From the NCBI GenBank assembly GCA_047967505.1, contig CM106539.1: a stretch of 64,000 bases of DNA. One strand, 5' to 3'. A program made the translations under genes and the position numbers. Below the pieces are notes generated by a model. The model saw nothing but the letters and a program-made list of their open reading frames with translations, did no database searches and was not told the origin of the DNA. The stretch is from Dipteris shenzhenensis. Its lineage: Eukaryota; Polypodiophyta; Polypodiopsida; Gleicheniales. Each line of letters starts with the position of its first letter. The first letter of the stretch is position 1. Below, one piece after another: positions 10,562 to 21,210 of the stretch.

Positions 10562-11462
10562 ATGGTGTCTGATTCACTTTCACAGATTGTCACTAAAAAG
10601 CTTGACAAGAAAAACTTCCAGGCATGGAAGTTTAGAATGACAAATTTCCTTATGGGAAAAGGCTATTGGGAGTTCATTACAGGAAATGAAGAAGAACCAA
10701 TTCTTCCTAATGTTCCCAATCAACAGGAAATGCAGGCATTTAAAGGATGGCATGAGAGAGCTAGAAAAGTTATGTACTGGCTGTCTATCAGTATTTCGGA
10801 TTCTATGATTGTGCATATTCAAGATGCAAGTACGCCAAAGGAGGCATGGGATACTTTGGCAAAAATGTACAAATACGCAAGCTAGGAAAATGCAGCTCAA
10901 ACGGGAGTTGCACAATGTGTAGAGAGAAAATACGAGCATCAATGACTACCACATTAAGGTGAAGAAAATTGCAGATGCACTTGCTTCCATTGGGTCACCA
11001 GTGGAAGATGATGATCTAGTTTCTGTGACCTTGAATGGTCTAGGAAAGGATTATGCATAGTTCCGGACATCCATTGCCATCCGTGAAAAATTTCCTGATT
11101 TTGAAGAGTTGTTTTCTCTTCTAATTTTTGAAGAGCAGAGAAATGGGGGTGCATCTTCTTCAGGAGGAACTTCAAAAGAAACTGTCTTCTACTCAAATGC
11201 TAGAAGAGGTAGAGGCAGAGGTAGAGGAGGCCGGTCTGTAGGCCGTGGTAGAAATCAGAATATGTAGCAAACTCAAGAAAACCAGTTCTATGGAGGAGGA
11301 CGTGGTAACTCTAGAGGCAGGGGGAGCCAAAGAGGCCGTGGTGGATGGGAGAGAGGCCAAAATGCAAACAACAATGTTGAATGCTACTACTATGGTAAAA
11401 TGGGTCATATGGCTAAGGACTGCTACAAAAAGCAAAATGACATTATGAATGGAAAATTGTAG
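10562..11462 (+). pseudogene. gag of element B (broken)
   Basis: Gag forms the particle shell that packages element RNA. It begins at the ATG at 10562; the first 107 codons align with element E (KNFQAWKFRMTNFLMGKG; KEAWDTL). A small deletion near 10870 shifts the frame. TAG stops follow near 10920, at 11058-11060, 11265-11267 and 11460-11462; the last two are CAG in element E. An Arg/Gly-rich stretch precedes the zinc knuckle, which reads CYYYGKMGHMAKDC: the second Cys of CX2CX4HX4C has become Tyr, so RNA binding would be lost even without the stops. Confidence 0.9.
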
Positions 11463-14400
11463 CAAGGCAATCATGCATCTTCTAGTAGACAGGGTGATGA
11501 TAGAAATGAGCATCTATTTATGGTGCAGCACATGACCAATTCTGTGACAAGTGTAGAAGAATGAAATGACGTGTGGTATGTTGACTCAGGTGCATCAAAC
11601 CACATGACAAGTCATGCAGAGTGGATGCAGGATGCAAGGACAATGGAAAAACCAGGATTTATGGAGACTGGTGATGATACTGCACATCCTATTGTGCAGA
11701 TTGGTAAAATTCCTTTGTCTATGCAGGATGGGAAAAAGAAATACCTGTCTGATGTATTTCATGTCCCAAACATCACCAAGAACCTGGTCTCTATTGGTCA
11801 AATGGTCGAGCAAGGCTTGCAGGTCAGATTTAATCCTCATGGATGCTTTGTTGAGGATATGAAAAATAGCAGTCGCTTGATAGCAAAAGGAAAGAAGGGT
11901 AGGATGTTTACATTGGATGCGGACATGCCTAAATTGAGTGCAGCAATGTTTGCACATGGGACCAGTGTAGTTGCAGATATTGATATCTGGCATAAACGCA
12001 TTGGTCATGTCAATATACAGTGACTTAAATCAATGCAAGCCCAAAATATTATTGTAGGATCGCCTAAATTCAAGGTTGCAGAAATGCATAAGGTTTGTGA
12101 AGCCTGTCAATGCGGAAAACAGGCAAGGAAACCATTTCCTAGGCATGTTCAAGAGAGTAAAAAGCCATTGGAATTAATCCACTCTAATGTGTGGACTACT
12201 AAAGCTGCATCTATTGGAGGCTGTCACTTTTATTGATGACTTCAGTAGAAAAGTTTGGGTGTATTTTATGAAAAAAAAAAGTGAAGTGTTTGGGTACTTC
12301 AAAGCTTTTAAAGCTATGGTTGAAAAAGAAACAGGCCTGCAAATAAAATGCCTAAGGTCACATGGAGGGGGAGAGTATCTCTCAAATGCGTTTGCAAGGT
12401 TCCTGCAGGAGCATGGCATAAAGCAGCAATATTCATGCAGTCATACCCCACAGCAAAATGGACTTGCAGAAAGAAAAAACAGGCATATTGGAGAGATATC
12501 TCGGGCCATGCTAAATGAAAAAGATCTACCAGATTATTATTGGGCTGAAGCAGTTGCTACAGTAGTTTACATAATGTACAGGACTCCCACTGCAGCAATA
12601 CATGGCATGACGCCATAGGAGATGTATACTGGTAGGAAACCAGACATTTCTCATTTCAAAATTTTTGGTTGCATTGCCTATGTTCATGTGCCAGATGAGT
12701 TGGATCCAAAAGCTGAAAAGTGCATCTTTATGGGTTATTCTCTGCAGCAGAAAGGGTATAGATGCTATAACCCTTCTACTCGTAAGTTTACAGTGAGCAG
12801 AGATGTTGTTTTTGATGAGATGAGTAGCTGGTATAAACCAGTAAATGTGATTATTGATGTAGATGCACAAAATGGTAATGCTGCATAGAATTCACAGCAG
12901 CAATCACAAAATATCAGTGGACCTGCAATGTCCCCTAGCAGTGGTTCACATACTTTGCCATGGACAGGCAGATTGAGATTAGGAGAATCTCCTCAAAGCA
13001 ATGCAGATAGTGGTATGTAGGTATCACAAAAAGGAAAAGAGAAGGTAGATCAGCCCATGTTTGATGTGAATGCAGGTCACTCTTATGTAGATGGTGAATC
13101 CAGTGGCTCAGAACAGAGCATTGATGATGAGTTGGGTATTCCTTTTGTTGTTACACCTAGAGTAAGGAAGACCAGGGATGTTTTGAGAGCACCTGGAAGT
13201 GAGCCTATTTTGCACAGGTCTACCAGAGCTAGGTATCCTGTGGATAGGCTGAAATATGATGGATTTATAGCCATTCACTATGCCTATATGGTCAAAGTGA
13301 TACAGGAACCAGAACCCACTTCTTTTGAGCAAGCCATGGGAAATGAAAAATGGGAGAAAGCCATGGATTAAGAAATGGATGCCTTGGAAGCAAATGCTAC
13401 ATGGGAATTGGTGCCTTTGCCTAAAGACAAGAATGCAATTGGCTGTAAGTGGGTTTATAAGATCAAGCATAATGCAGATGGTTCTGTGAACAGATACAAG
13501 GCAAGATTAGTTGTCAAGGGGTATGCACAGACAAATGGCATTGATTATGAAGAAACATTCAGTACGATTGCAAGGATGGCAACTGAAAGAGCAATCATTG
13601 CTATGGCTGCATCAAAGGGATGGTCTTTACATCAGATGGATGTAAAGAATGCCTTCTTGCATGGTGATTTGCAAGACGAGGTCTTTATGGAACAACCACC
13701 AGGTTATAAGTTCATGCTATTCATCCTGAGTTTGTTTGCAGGTTGGAGAAAGCCTTGTATGGCTTGAAGCAAGCACCTAGAGCATGGTCTGACAAGATAG
13801 GATAGTATCTTATCACTATTGGCTTTCAGATTTCCAAGGCAGATTTCTCACTCTTCTTGCTTGTCATTTATGTTGATGATTTGATCATCACAGGTGATAG
13901 TGATGAAGATATCCTTCATGTGAAAATGCTATTGAAGCAGAAGTTTGAGATGAAGGATTTGGGAGAGCTGCATTATTTCTTGGGCATTGAGGTGATTAGA
14001 TCACCAAGTGGGATACAGCTCTTGCAGAGGTAATATGGATTGGACATGCTGTCCAAATATGGGATGATAGGCTGTAAGCCTATTTCAGTTCCTTTGGAGT
14101 AGAATGTGAAGTTGAGCACAGATGTAGGTGAGCTTCTGGAAGACCCTACTATGTACAGACGCATAGTAGGAAGTTTGATTTATATGACTATTACCAGGCC
14201 AGATTTAAGCTATGCTCTTGGATTGGTAAGTCAGTTTATGCAGGCTCCAAGGAAACCGCATTTGGATGTGGCTAGATGCATACTCAGGTATGTGAAGTCC
14301 ACATTGTAGTATGGACTATTTTATGAGGCTGGGGTTCAGATACAGTTGCATGGATACACTGATGCTGATTGGGCTGGTAGTACTTCTGATAGACGATCTA

Positions 14401-14823
14401 CCAGTGGATATGTGTTCTCTTTTGGGAGCGCTGCAGTCACCTGGAGCAGCAAGAAATAGCCTACAGTTGCCTTGTCAAGCACAGAGGCTGAGTACAAGGG
14501 TGCAGCAATGGCTGCATGTGAGGTTGCTTGGTTGCATAAGATACTCTATGATATGCATCAAATGGGCCAGTTGTCATTTATTGTGACAATATGAGCAGTA
14601 TACACTTGGCAAATAACCCAGTCTATCATGCTAGAACAAAGCACATTGAGGTGCATTATCACTATGTGTGGGAGAAGGTTTTACTAGGTCTTATTGATCT
14701 AGTTTATGTTAGCACAGAGGATTAGGTCGCTGACATATTCATGAAGGCATTGGGCGTAGAGAAGCTGTGCAAGTTCAGAGACCTGCTTGGTGTGCAAGAA
14801 TTGGGATTGAGCTCGAGGGGGAG
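11463..14823 (+). pseudogene. pol of element B (PR-IN-RT-RH, broken)
   Basis: Protease active site DSGASNHMTSH near 11580. The integrase zinc region (HKRIGHVNIQ; CEACQCGKQAR) lies at 11990-12130. The integrase core runs through FIDDFSRKVW to the Glu-containing NGLAERKN near 12460. RT starts near 13420 with MDVKNAFLHGDLQDEVF and VDD near 13880; RNase H is at 14330-14680. About 10 bp are missing near 12230 at the first integrase Asp region compared with element E, and part of RT near 13840 is deleted. Stops at 13018, 13803, 14100, 14307, 14457 and 14723 are all TAG where related copies have CAG. Not functional. Confidence 0.92.
14813..14823 (+). other. polypurine tract of element B
   Basis: TCGAGGGGGAG immediately before the 3' LTR, the primer for plus-strand DNA synthesis. 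The same tract is found in A and D, and TTGAGGGGGAG in E. Confidence 0.9.
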
Positions 14824-15177
14824 TGTTGAGATATCGAGCTCCACTCGTGATATGCCAGGGTGACCGTTGTGCATTTATGTCACTGACTTGTTAGCTGCAG
14901 ATGTGGTTGGTACACCGCCCATGTGAATAATAGCTAGATGATAGCTATCGTTATCTACTCTAGTTTGTGGCTCGATTAGTATGCCACCTTAGTTAGTTGA
15001 GTTTGGTTTGAGATCCACATATAGGGTTCTTCTATTTCTTTGTACTAGAGTTCTTTTGGATTTCACAACTAAGAAGAGGAAAACTATTTTCAGCCTCCAC
15101 CTGTGTGTGTATTCTCCCATTGTGTATGTGAGAAAGCCACAAGTGAGACTCCTTCCCTCTCTCCCACTATCTTCACA
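14824..15177 (+). repeat. 3' LTR of element B
   Basis: 354 bp, same termini as the 5' LTR, followed by the target duplication CTAGC. Confidence 0.95.
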
Positions 15178-15540
15178 CTAGCCACAGCTTATTTGTGCAT
15201 GATTTCATTAAGAGAGAGATACTATTCTCCATTATGAAGGTAACAAATATGTGTGTCGAGATTGGAAAGAATTGTGTGAAGTTAGACCAAGGCTAAAGAA
15301 GTACTCTATCTAAGAGGACCCTTATCTTTCTATGGAGGATATGGTGTACATTGTTGGTGATGTTCGGCATGGCAATGTGAATGGGTTTATCAACAGCTTT
15401 AGAAATACAAATTCAAAGCCAAATGTTTGTTATGTATTTTCCCCTTATTTACCACCTTGGTCCATCTCCATGAGGAGAGTTAATGAGGAGCAAATGTTGT
15501 AGAATATGGATACATTTGTGTTGAACCCATAGACAATATA
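15178..15540 (+). pseudogene. SET-domain-like relic, 3' side of the element B insertion
   Basis: Continues the frame interrupted by element B: HSLFVHDFIKREILF, then after a frameshift HYEGNKYVCRDWKELCEV, then from about 15320 EDPYLSMEDMVYIVGDVR and GNVNGFINSFRNTNSKPN. The pattern of a basic strand, YEG, then G-x-x-x-FINS...PN resembles the core of SET methyltransferases, in which an F-I-N-H-S-x-x-P-N motif binds S-adenosylmethionine. Here the His is Ser. In-frame stops at about 15312, 15498 and 15531. A motif-level call; the C-terminal tyrosine motif is not visible. Confidence 0.45.
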
Positions 15541-16597
15541 TGTGCAGCAGAGGAGCTACTTGCAATCTATGATTTTTTTATAAATGATATGTACTCATTT
15601 GAACATTCAATACTAGCTGATTCATTTTTTTCTTACAAGTTGTGGACTTTAGGTCTTACTTGTTCTGTATTCTTTTTGTTAGCACTGCCCTGTTAGGGGC
15701 AGAGCTCTAGCTACTACAACTTTCTATTTTTGATGCCCTTTGAAAGAAATACAATAGCAGTTATACTCAGCCACTTGGGGGCAGTGCTCTAGGCACATGT
15801 GCCTCTTGTTTACATAATGTGTCAACTAAGGCAATGACACATATTTCATATTAACACTTTGTCATTGCCTCATATCATTGAATACCTCCACTTAGTCCAA
15901 GGCTTCTTGGGATATGGACACCATTGACGGTGATGACATGATGGAAGATTCACATGAATAGGTATGATAAGGGAAGAGATACTAAGGTGTTTATAAATGA
16001 ACACCACCAAGGTTCATGAGATGATTCTCTCCTTAAATTCTATTCATTTAGCAAGGTGTTTATAGACTAAACATTCTCCTTGGCATAGAATTATGGAGGA
16101 ATCACAGTGTTTGGATTCTTCCTATTAAGTATATACTTTGCATAGTGCATCTTTATTGCAACATGGTAGGATGGATGAATCATTCGAATTCACCATTGAC
16201 TCAAGGATGGTCGCTAATATTATAGGTATATGTTTGTTTAGTAACTAAACTTAGTTTATTTTAAAATATATTTGTTGACATTTCCAGTGACACCATAGCT
16301 ATTGGTCAACTTGCTAGAGATGGCATCTTACCTTGGGTGAATAAACTATCCTTTTGTCACTTTATTTTTTTTGCAATAAGTGAAATTTATTTCAGCTATG
16401 TATTAGTGCAGAAGATCGATTCTATTTTTTCTTATAGATTCATTCCCAATTCAAGTTTTTTGTTGGAACTCCAAGTTCAAGATTGTGTTTTGGGAAATAC
16501 ATGCACCATGAATATTATTGTATTGTTCCTTGATGAGTTGCGGGCTCTTATGAACCACAAAGGATCTTTGTGTGTTTCTTGGGATATGAACAGTGTG
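15541..16597. other. spacer, no recognised gene; one dispersed repeat
   Basis: AT-rich with stops in all frames. The stretch 15987-16110 (AGGTGTTTATAAATGAACACC, then GGTTCATGAGATGATTCTC) has a diverged relative at 24022-24150 on the far side of element C. Short coding-like bits near 16290 (SSDTIAIGQLARDG) and 16450-16600 are not recognised. Confidence 0.5.
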
Positions 16598-16602
16598 TAG
16601 GA

Positions 16603-16859
16603 TGACAAAATATGAAGAGGGGAGAGGAGAAGAGTGGAGATGAGGAGAGAGGGCACAGCTAGAGAGCACACCACAAATGACTAACTGTACACTAGAATTA
16701 GTTGAAAAAATAGAATATATACAAACCCTTTTAGAATTAGGGTTAGGGGATCTAACCCTTTCCTTTATAGCACTCTATAAGGTTAGTGCTATGCACATAT
16801 GATCACGTGATGGTGCTATGCACACATGATCACATGATGTTGAGCGTGAACTCTCAACA
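16603..16859 (-). repeat. 3' LTR of element C
   Basis: 257 bp. On the coding strand it starts TGTTGAGAGTTCACGC and ends ...TTTTGTCA. It contains TATATATTCTA (16711-16722, minus) and a degenerate telomere-like motif next to it. Confidence 0.95.
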
Positions 16860-16871
16860 CCTTCCCTCAAG
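16860..16871 (-). other. polypurine tract of element C
   Basis: CTTGAGGGAAGG on the minus strand, abutting the 3' LTR. Confidence 0.8.
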
Positions 16872-16947
16872 ATCAACATCATGAAGTAGGCCTTCCCTCA
16901 AGATGATGATTCTGGGGAATCGAAGAAGGACTGAGCATTACATTCCA

Positions 16948-17442
16948 TCACACCCCTTTAATGGGAATGTCCTTCCTCTGCATCAAACCAAGAGCTAGTC
17001 GGTGTTTCTCGAATAGCTCTTTACCGAGTGGTTTGGTAAAGATGTCTGCAACATTTTCTTTGCTATCACAATGCTGCAGTGTGATGTCACCAAGTAACAC
17101 TCTTTCTCTGATGAAGTGCTCTCTGACATCAATGTGCTTTGTTCTGGAGTGATATACTGGACTTTTGGCTAATGCTTGAGCCGATTGATTATCACAGTAT
17201 ATTGTTGTTGGCTTTGACTCATCAAAGTAATCTGTTTCTGACAATAGTCTTCTGAGCCATATAGCCTCACATGCACCTGTAGTGAGTGCCCTATATTCTG
17301 CTTCAGTCGAAGACAAAGAAACAGTTGGCTGTTTGTTTGACAACCATGATATAGCACCTTGACCAAGGAAAAATGCATATCCCTGTGTCGATCTCCTGGT
17401 CTCATGATCTCCCGCATAGTCACTATCACAGTATCCATGCAA
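16948..17442 (-). pseudogene. RNase H end of element C pol (frameshifted off)
   Basis: Copia RNase H domain: [73 protein letters not shown] and the C-terminal ADIFTKPL. The catalytic Asp/Glu/Asp residues appear present. It lies in a different frame from RT. Comparing the two frames, a single inserted A near 17470 separates them. That is the only defect visible in this half, so the domain itself is intact. Confidence 0.92.
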
Positions 17443-20119
17443 CCGTGGATGACTTCCTCTGTATTTCTATCCCAAATTGTCTTGTACCTCTGATGTATCT
17501 CAAGACTCTTTTGGCTGCATTCCAGTGAGACTGTTTTGGATTTGCCATAAACTGTGCTAGTGAGCTTACTGCATAACAAATATCTGGCCGTGTGATTGTC
17601 AGATATATAAGAGATCCAATGAGTTGCCTGTAGTATCTGTCATTGACTGTAGGCTTTTTTGAATCTTTAGTAAGTTTCAAACTCTGTTCCATGGGAGTGG
17701 CTGCAATCTTGCAATCTGCCATATGAAACTTCTTCAAGAGACTGTCAACATACTTGAGCTGACTCATGAATGTGCTATCTGAATCTCTCCAGAACTCAAT
17801 TCCAAGACAATAGTGCATAAGTCCAAGATCTTTCATGTCGAACTCTGCAGATAAGTCTTGTTTTAGCTTTCTGATGAAGCTATCCTTGCTTCCTGTCACA
17901 ATGAGATCATCTACGTACAAAAGTGCAATAGTAATATCTTCCCCTTGAACTTTGTAGTAGAGAGTATGATCTGCATTGGACTTCATGTATCCTAGATCAG
18001 CAAAATACTTGTCAATTCTGCTGTACCAACTTCTGGGTGCTTGCTTTAAGCCGTAGAGACTTTTCTTGAGATGGCAAACCTTGTTCTCTTGTCTTGGTTC
18101 AACATAACCGGCTGGTTGTTGCATGTAGACATCCTCGTCTAGATAACCATTGAGAAATGCATTCTTGACATCGAGCTGATACACATTCCATTTACTGAGT
18201 GTCGCTAGTGATATCAAGAACCGTATGGAATCCATCTTTGCTACTGGAGCATAAGTCTCATCATAATCTTGGCCATATTGTTGTGCAAATCCTTTTGCAA
18301 CTAATCTGGCTTTGTATCTCTGAATACTGCCATCTGGATTGTACTTCACTTTGTATACCCATTTGTTGGCTATGGCCTTCTTTCCTGGTGGAAGGTCGCA
18401 TAATTCCCAAGTGTTATTTTTATACAAAGCATCCATTTCTTCATTCATAGCAGTTTGCCATTCTGGCTTATCTACTGCATCTTCGAAGTACACTGGCTCT
18501 TCTGTAGCCATGATGGTAGTCATAAGAGCATAGTTGGTGGTTTCCACCTGAATTGCTTTGCCTTTCTGAGCATATGTCAATCTGGCTGGTGGTCTGCTTT
18601 CCCTAGTAGACCGTCTGAGCTGCTGTGGCGCTGATTGGGGTGTTGCTGGCAATTCTTTCTCTTCTTCATCAACCTGTTCTGTAGATGACTGTGAAGTCGA
18701 TGCTTCTATCTCCTGTGTAGGTGAGGTTTTCCATTCTGATTCCTCATCGAAGATTACATCTCTGGAGATAATGACTTTGCGGTTGATGGGATCATACAAT
18801 TTGTATGCTTTGCTTTCTTCACTGTAGCCAACCATGATGCATTTGCGTGACTTCGCATCCAATTTCCTACGATGATCATCATGTATGTGGGCATATGCTA
18901 TGCAACCAAATATGCGGAGATGCCCAATGCGTGGCTTGTGTCCAGTGAATGCTTCATAAGGAGTCATACCTTGTATCGGTTCGGTAGGAAGCCGATTAAG
19001 CAAGTAGTTAGCTGTAGCTATTGCTTCTACCCAATACTGATTCGGAAGATGCTTTTCACTAAGCATTGCTCTAGCACTGTCTGCTAAAGTCCCATTCTTC
19101 CTTTCAGCTATTGCATTTTGTTGAGGAGTATCTGCACATGTGAATTGTCTTCGAATACCATGATTTTTGCAAAAATTGATGAAGGCTGAAGACATGTATT
19201 CACCTCCTCTGTCTGATCTCATGACCTTGATCTTTCTGCCTGTTTGGTTTTCTACCATGGCTTTGAATTCTTGAAATCTGGTAAACACTTCAGATTTCTC
19301 TTTCAGAAAGTAGACCCAACAATATCTACTGTAGTCGTCGATGAAGGTCAAGTAATAAAGTGAACCATTGATGCTGCGGGTCTGGGCATAACCGCATACA
19401 TCTGTATGAATTAAATCAAGAATACCTCGTGCACGAGAGGTGCTTCTGACAAAGCTGGTTCGCTTTTGTTTGCCGAAGCAGCATGCTTCACAAACTTTTC
19501 CAAGAAATTGTAGCTTCGGAATCCCAATTGCCATATTTTGATTCCTGAGATCCAACAAGTACTTGAAGTTGACATGACCATATCTCTTGTGCCATTTTGC
19601 GGATAGTGGCATCTGTTGCATTTGGGCTGACATGGCATGCTTATCTGGTACTGTAGCTAGCATCCTGTATAAGCATCCTTCCTTGACACCTTTTGCTACT
19701 AGCTGACCTCTTTTGGATTTGTCTCTGATAGTGCATTCATCACCGTCGAAGATGACTTTGTAGTTGTGTTCCGTCATTTGACCTACTGACAAAAGGTTCT
19801 TGCTAAGCTTCGGAACATAGAGCACATCTTTGACTAATCCTTTTGTACCAGTGAAATTGTTCATAGGGATAACACCTGTCCCTTGAACCGGATTCGGTGT
19901 ATTGTCTGCTGTGTAGATGACATTCTTTTGACCTTCTAATGGCTTCATTTCTGTGAACCATTCCTGATGATTTGTCATATGAGATGATGCACCGCTGTCG
20001 ATGTACCAAGGATCCTGTTCCACTTGGTCGACTTGATAACTGAAATCCTCTTTGGGATTGAAATCAGTGTCTAGGTGCATTGTATCAGTCTGATGCAATT
20101 CCTCACTTGCAAGAAACAT
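17426..20119 (-). CDS. pol of element C: protease-integrase-RT, 897 codons
   Basis: A nearly intact copia polyprotein segment. Protease: [19 protein letters not shown] (about residues 36-54). GAG-preintegrase/zinc region: [12 protein letters not shown] and [11 protein letters not shown] (about 180-225). Integrase core: [20 protein letters not shown] and the Glu in NAIAERKN (about 236-345), so the DDE triad is present. [42 protein letters not shown] and [12 protein letters not shown] (about 600-770). The last dozen residues are read out of frame; RNase H lies in the next frame. The start is separated from gag by another frameshift near 20200. The enzymes cut and insert element DNA and reverse transcribe its RNA. 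Confidence 0.95.
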   Translation of the reverse strand: MFLASEELHQTDTMHLDTDFNPKEDFSYQVDQVEQDPWYIDSGASSHMTNHQEWFTEMKPLEGQKNVIYTADNTPNPVQGTGVIPMNNFTGTKGLVKDVLYVPKLSKNLLSVGQMTEHNYKVIFDGDECTIRDKSKRGQLVAKGVKEGCLYRMLATVPDKHAMSAQMQQMPLSAKWHKRYGHVNFKYLLDLRNQNMAIGIPKLQFLGKVCEACCFGKQKRTSFVRSTSRARGILDLIHTDVCGYAQTRSINGSLYYLTFIDDYSRYCWVYFLKEKSEVFTRFQEFKAMVENQTGRKIKVMRSDRGGEYMSSAFINFCKNHGIRRQFTCADTPQQNAIAERKNGTLADSARAMLSEKHLPNQYWVEAIATANYLLNRLPTEPIQGMTPYEAFTGHKPRIGHLRIFGCIAYAHIHDDHRRKLDAKSRKCIMVGYSEESKAYKLYDPINRKVIISRDVIFDEESEWKTSPTQEIEASTSQSSTEQVDEEEKELPATPQSAPQQLRRSTRESRPPARLTYAQKGKAIQVETTNYALMTTIMATEEPVYFEDAVDKPEWQTAMNEEMDALYKNNTWELCDLPPGKKAIANKWVYKVKYNPDGSIQRYKARLVAKGFAQQYGQDYDETYAPVAKMDSIRFLISLATLSKWNVYQLDVKNAFLNGYLDEDVYMQQPAGYVEPRQENKVCHLKKSLYGLKQAPRSWYSRIDKYFADLGYMKSNADHTLYYKVQGEDITIALLYVDDLIVTGSKDSFIRKLKQDLSAEFDMKDLGLMHYCLGIEFWRDSDSTFMSQLKYVDSLLKKFHMADCKIAATPMEQSLKLTKDSKKPTVNDRYYRQLIGSLIYLTITRPDICYAVSSLAQFMANPKQSHWNAAKRVLRYIRGTRQFGIEIQRKSSTVAWIL

Positions 20120-20364
20120 ATTGCCATGTTCATTTGCAAAATGACTGTGACTAGAATGTCCACCACGATGATTTCCTCTTCCTCGGGAATTCCCTCGATT
20201 ACTGCTGGGGATTGACCGCCTTGGTCATACTGCTTCTTGCGGCAATCTCTTTCATAGTGTCCAAACTTGTGACAGTAGTTGCATTGAATGTTTGACACAT
20301 TGGTGGATGCATTCCCTCATCCTTGGAATCTTCCTTGGTTGGAATGATTTCCTCTTTGCTGATT
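20071..20364 (-). pseudogene. gag zinc-knuckle segment of element C
   Basis: It continues the gag frame past two in-frame stops: TAG at about 20364 and TGA near 20322. It carries a complete nucleocapsid knuckle, CNYCHKFGHYERDC (CX2CX4HX4C), at about 20240-20280. After it the frame drifts out near 20200, where the next frame reads an Arg/Gly-rich stretch leading into the protease. The knuckle residues are all intact, which with near-identical LTRs suggests that the stops are young. Confidence 0.9.
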
Positions 20365-21210
20365 CTAATGTTGTTGAGGATGATGCTGATGCTGATGCTG
20401 ATTTTGACTTTGTTGATGATGACCACTTTTCTGATATGATCTACCTTTGTTTCTGCCTTTGCCTCTGCTTCTGTCTGAAGCTGTGAATGCCTGATCATTA
20501 GAATGACCTTTACGTGCTTGAATGGCCTGAGTCCTGAGTTCTTCACCAAGTAGAACTGACTGAAGTTCTTCTAGTGTTGGAATTTGCCGTTGGATGGCAA
20601 TACTCTGGACTAGATTCTCATATCCTTCTCCTAGTCCATTCAGGATTACTTGAACCATTTCTACGGGATTCATAGTCTCTCCTGCTGCTGCAAGTTGATT
20701 GTTGTAGTCTTTGATGCGGAGTACATAAGCATGACCGGTTTCACTGCTATTGCGGAAACTCTGGTTGATCTGGTTTCTCAGGGTGAGAATCCTGGATGTG
20801 TTCTTGGACTCGTAGAGAGCTGCGAACATATCCCATGCTTCTTTTGATGTCTTGACTGTGTTGAGCTGTCCTAGCATGACATCTTGCACATTCTGCTTGA
20901 TCAGGTGATAGGCATACTTGTCTTTCTTATCCCATTCTGCTTGAGCTCGGGCAATGGCAGGATCTGCTACTGGTGCGGAAACTGTTTGTGTAGATGTAGA
21001 TCCCGATGTAGATCCCGTTGCTGGTGCTGTGACAACAGATGGAGTAGAGCTACTGGTGGCTGGATCGGCCAATGGTCTAGGTATAGATCCATCGACATAC
21101 TCCCATTTGTCCTGAAGCACAAGAATGGTCTCCATTCGGTATTTCCATGTACCATAATTGGAGTTGTCTAACTTAGCAGATGCCTCCAGATTGAGGTTGC
21201 TAGTCGACAT
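20365..21210 (-). CDS. gag of element C
   Basis: Starts at the ATG at 21208-21210 (MSTSNLNLEASAKLDNSNYG), the usual position just before the N-Y-x-x-W-K-Y-R-M motif of copia Gag; codons further upstream are non-ATG. A Ser/Thr-rich insert follows, then the Gag core (AYHLIKQNVQDVMLGQL; KEAWDMFAALYESKN; GETMNPVEMVQVILNGLGEG), then a basic Arg/Gly/Lys region and a His/Gln run. It stops at TAG (20362-20364) before the zinc knuckle; CAG would fit the Gln/His context. It would form the particle shell. Confidence 0.92.
   Translation of the reverse strand: MSTSNLNLEASAKLDNSNYGTWKYRMETILVLQDKWEYVDGSIPRPLADPATSSSTPSVVTAPATGSTSGSTSTQTVSAPVADPAIARAQAEWDKKDKYAYHLIKQNVQDVMLGQLNTVKTSKEAWDMFAALYESKNTSRILTLRNQINQSFRNSSETGHAYVLRIKDYNNQLAAAGETMNPVEMVQVILNGLGEGYENLVQSIAIQRQIPTLEELQSVLLGEELRTQAIQARKGHSNDQAFTASDRSRGKGRNKGRSYQKSGHHQQSQNQHQHQHHPQQH

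Larger units (their letters stand above)
9703..15177 (+). mobile_element. Ty1/copia element B, full length, degenerate
   Basis: A 5475-bp element with two LTRs (352 and 354 bp), primer binding site, leader, gag-pol in the copia order PR-IN-RT-RH, and purine tract. It is flanked by an exact 5-bp target duplication CTAGC at 9698-9702 and 15178-15182. The LTRs differ at about 14 positions by eye (about 4%), making it older than E, C and F. The coding part has at least a dozen stops and several frameshifts. Leader and proteins are closely related to element E; LTR and 3' region are closest to A and D. Confidence 0.97.

Noticed and set aside
1351-15177. Elements A and B as one composite unit with shared LTRs
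   Set aside because: B has its own exact CTAGC duplication and its own two LTRs; A's LTR is a separate insertion 8 kb away.
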